The position numbers and the translations under genes were made by a program. From contig JANQTO010000057.1 of assembly GCA_030731685.1 (NCBI GenBank), positions 1-7,531 on the forward strand: DNA of 7,531 bases, written 5' to 3'. This stretch comes from Nonlabens sp. (GTDB lineage Bacteria > Bacteroidota > Bacteroidia > Flavobacteriales > Flavobacteriaceae). Position 1 is the stretch's first letter, and each line of letters opens with the position of its first letter. This document shows, one piece after another, positions 6,513 to 7,531 of the stretch. The notes beneath the pieces were generated by a model. It saw only the letters and a program-made list of their open reading frames with translations. It did not search any database and had not been told where the DNA came from.

Positions 6513-6578
6513 TACAATTCACAATTCCCTACATATCAATGGCTACCATTTTTTTTAAAATTATATCGAAACAATGAC

Positions 6579-6586
6579 TAGTTTTG
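6579..6586 (+). promoter_or_regulatory. -7 promoter box of the first lipoprotein gene
   Basis: TAGTTTTG fully matches TAnnTTTG and ends 16 nt before the ATG at 6603, giving a leader of about ten bases. Upstream is a T-rich tract (6549-6556) but no clear TTG at the -33 spacing. Confidence 0.45.
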
Positions 6587-6602
6587 ATACTTTATAGCAT
6601 TT

Positions 6603-7241
6603 ATGACTCCTAAATTGTATTTAACAACGCTCGTACTTACTTTATTGCTAGTTAGTTGCAACGATAAAAAAGAAATTACGGCTGGAAAACCGGTTGTCGA
6701 ACAAGAAACTGAAGCGCAATTTGACGAACAAACTGCATTAAAGTACTTAAAAACCATGCGTGAAAACGTACAGGCTGACAGCACAAAATTGCTCACAATC
6801 AAAGACTGGCCAGCACACGCAACTCTAACAAATACGGTAGAGGAATTACCTAACAAACCTATTTCAAAACACGCTGCAATTGCAATCACAATGCGCGAGC
6901 AACTAGACGATTTTAAAAATACCATTCCTGCATATTTACAAATAGATGATATTCAAGATGCTATAGAAGACCTAGAAAAAGCAACCAAGATTTTTGAAAC
7001 ACAGCTTCCTAAAAATCATGTAAACCCAAAAGACAAGCACCAGCACGTTTTGAATCTCTATATGGCGCTGCAAGACGTAAACTCAAAAATTTTACAGACC
7101 TATCAATTTTATGCAGCAGACTCGTCGCCAGATGTTACTACGTACCTGACCGAATTAAACGATTTCAACGTTCACAAGACCACTGCACAGGAACTACGTG
7201 CTGCAGCCCTAGAAAGTCAAGTTAGAGAAAATGCCAATTAA
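6603..7241 (+). CDS. Predicted lipoprotein of unknown function
   Basis: A 212-residue protein with a lipoprotein signal peptide: a short charged start, a hydrophobic stretch (residues 5-17) and the lipobox LVSC with the lipidated cysteine at C19. It should be exported and anchored in the inner or outer membrane of the envelope. The mature part is acidic and mostly helical, with amphipathic segments at about 40-60, 90-135 and 142-170 (for example DIQDAIEDLEKATKIFETQL, 117-136). No enzyme motif or named domain is recognisable. It is followed after 70 nt by a second small lipoprotein gene in the same direction, so the two may share a transcript. The start is supported by the immediate signal peptide and the nearby -7 box. 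Confidence 0.75.
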   Translation: MTPKLYLTTLVLTLLLVSCNDKKEITAGKPVVEQETEAQFDEQTALKYLKTMRENVQADSTKLLTIKDWPAHATLTNTVEELPNKPISKHAAIAITMREQLDDFKNTIPAYLQIDDIQDAIEDLEKATKIFETQLPKNHVNPKDKHQHVLNLYMALQDVNSKILQTYQFYAADSSPDVTTYLTELNDFNVHKTTAQELRAAALESQVRENAN

Positions 7242-7280
7242 GCTGCTAAACCATATCTTTTTTATTGGCAATTTATTGAG

Positions 7281-7288
7281 CATCTTTG
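7281..7288 (+). promoter_or_regulatory. Possible -7 promoter box of the second lipoprotein gene
   Basis: CATCTTTG has one mismatch to TAnnTTTG and ends 23 nt before the ATG at 7312. It is the best promoter candidate in the 70-nt gap between the two lipoprotein genes; without it the second gene would rely on read-through. Confidence 0.3.
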
Positions 7289-7311
7289 CAAAGCACTACC
7301 GCACCAGTTTC

Positions 7312-7531
7312 ATGAAAATATTAACGCCCATATTGCTAATGCTTCTTATGGTAGCCTGTACGCAAAAAAAACGTACCGACTCTACTGAAACTCCTGTGAG
7401 CGATGATGATACAGCGATATATGCACAATCTAAAATGACCCTTGTGGGCGAGGCGCAACAGGCAGCAATAAGCTGGGAAGACTACCAGCAATTCATAACA
7501 GAACTTGAGAATTACGACCATTCTAAACCTG
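7312..7531 (+). CDS. Second predicted lipoprotein, N-terminal part (cut by window edge)
   Basis: An open frame of 73 codons that runs off the right edge. It starts MKILTPILLMLLMVACTQKK, a compact type II signal peptide with lipobox MVAC and the lipidated cysteine at C16. An acidic, Ser/Thr/Asp-rich linker follows (about 21-33), then the beginning of a globular part with ISWEDYQQFITELENYDHSK (53-72). The family cannot be named from this fragment. The lipobox, sense-strand orientation and position after another lipoprotein gene argue that it is real. The opposite-strand frame in the same stretch is a shadow. Confidence 0.75.
   Translation, partial: MKILTPILLMLLMVACTQKKRTDSTETPVSDDDTAIYAQSKMTLVGEAQQAAISWEDYQQFITELENYDHSKP

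Noticed and set aside
7233..7269. GCCAAT / ATTGGC inverted repeat after the first lipoprotein gene as a terminator
   Set aside because: Only 6 bp of stem around a 25-nt loop, with no T-run after it; likely chance.
7336..7521. 61-codon minus-strand open frame at the right edge
   Set aside because: Opposite to the partial lipoprotein gene, whose signal peptide and lipobox are clear; the antisense translation shows nothing recognisable.

Overview
The window looks like a chromosomal segment of a low-GC Bacteroidota bacterium, most likely a marine Flavobacteriaceae. The evidence is AT-rich DNA, bacteroidetes-type -7 boxes (TAnnTTTG) lying very close to start codons, almost no Shine-Dalgarno sequences, an SDR-type L-threonine dehydrogenase, short lipoproteins, and a CGCTTTCGCGAAAGCG palindrome of a kind I recall from marine flavobacterial genomes. 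The genus cannot be fixed from sequence reading alone. No mobile element, CRISPR array, tRNA or rRNA was seen.

Layout. (1) Positions 1-648, minus strand: an SSAT-like GNAT acetyltransferase overlaps by ATGA the start of an aspartate kinase that runs off the left edge. (2) Positions 753-1763, plus strand: class I fructose-1,6-bisphosphatase, divergent from the acetyltransferase. (3) Positions 1803-4988, plus strand: four tightly packed genes. They encode a 115-aa acidic coiled-coil protein, a 276-aa helical protein with a longin/roadblock-like domain, a Ras/Rab-like small GTPase, and a soluble hybrid histidine kinase-like protein. The last three overlap by 1 and 4 nt. (4) Positions 4991-6410, minus strand: a TerB-like helical protein and L-threonine 3-dehydrogenase, convergent on the signalling genes with only 2 nt between stop codons. 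(5) Positions 6411-6602: a divergent intergenic region with the palindrome. (6) Positions 6603-7531, plus strand: two small lipoprotein genes, the second cut by the window edge.

The most interesting part is region 3, which looks like a cytoplasmic GTPase signalling module. The second protein resembles the N-terminal part of large bacterial OmpA-domain proteins but has no OmpA domain. The GTPase keeps its nucleotide-binding motifs but carries WDTEGA where Ras/Rab proteins have WDTAGQ, so the catalytic glutamine position is alanine. The kinase-like protein keeps its phospho-acceptor histidine, but its ATP-binding motifs are eroded and its receiver has alanine at the aspartate phosphorylation site. 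Together this suggests a switch that depends on protein-protein contacts, with a kinase-derived scaffold rather than an active phosphorelay. That reading is inference; gene order, overlaps and residue changes are directly visible. No promoter was found between the bisphosphatase gene and the module, so they may be co-transcribed.
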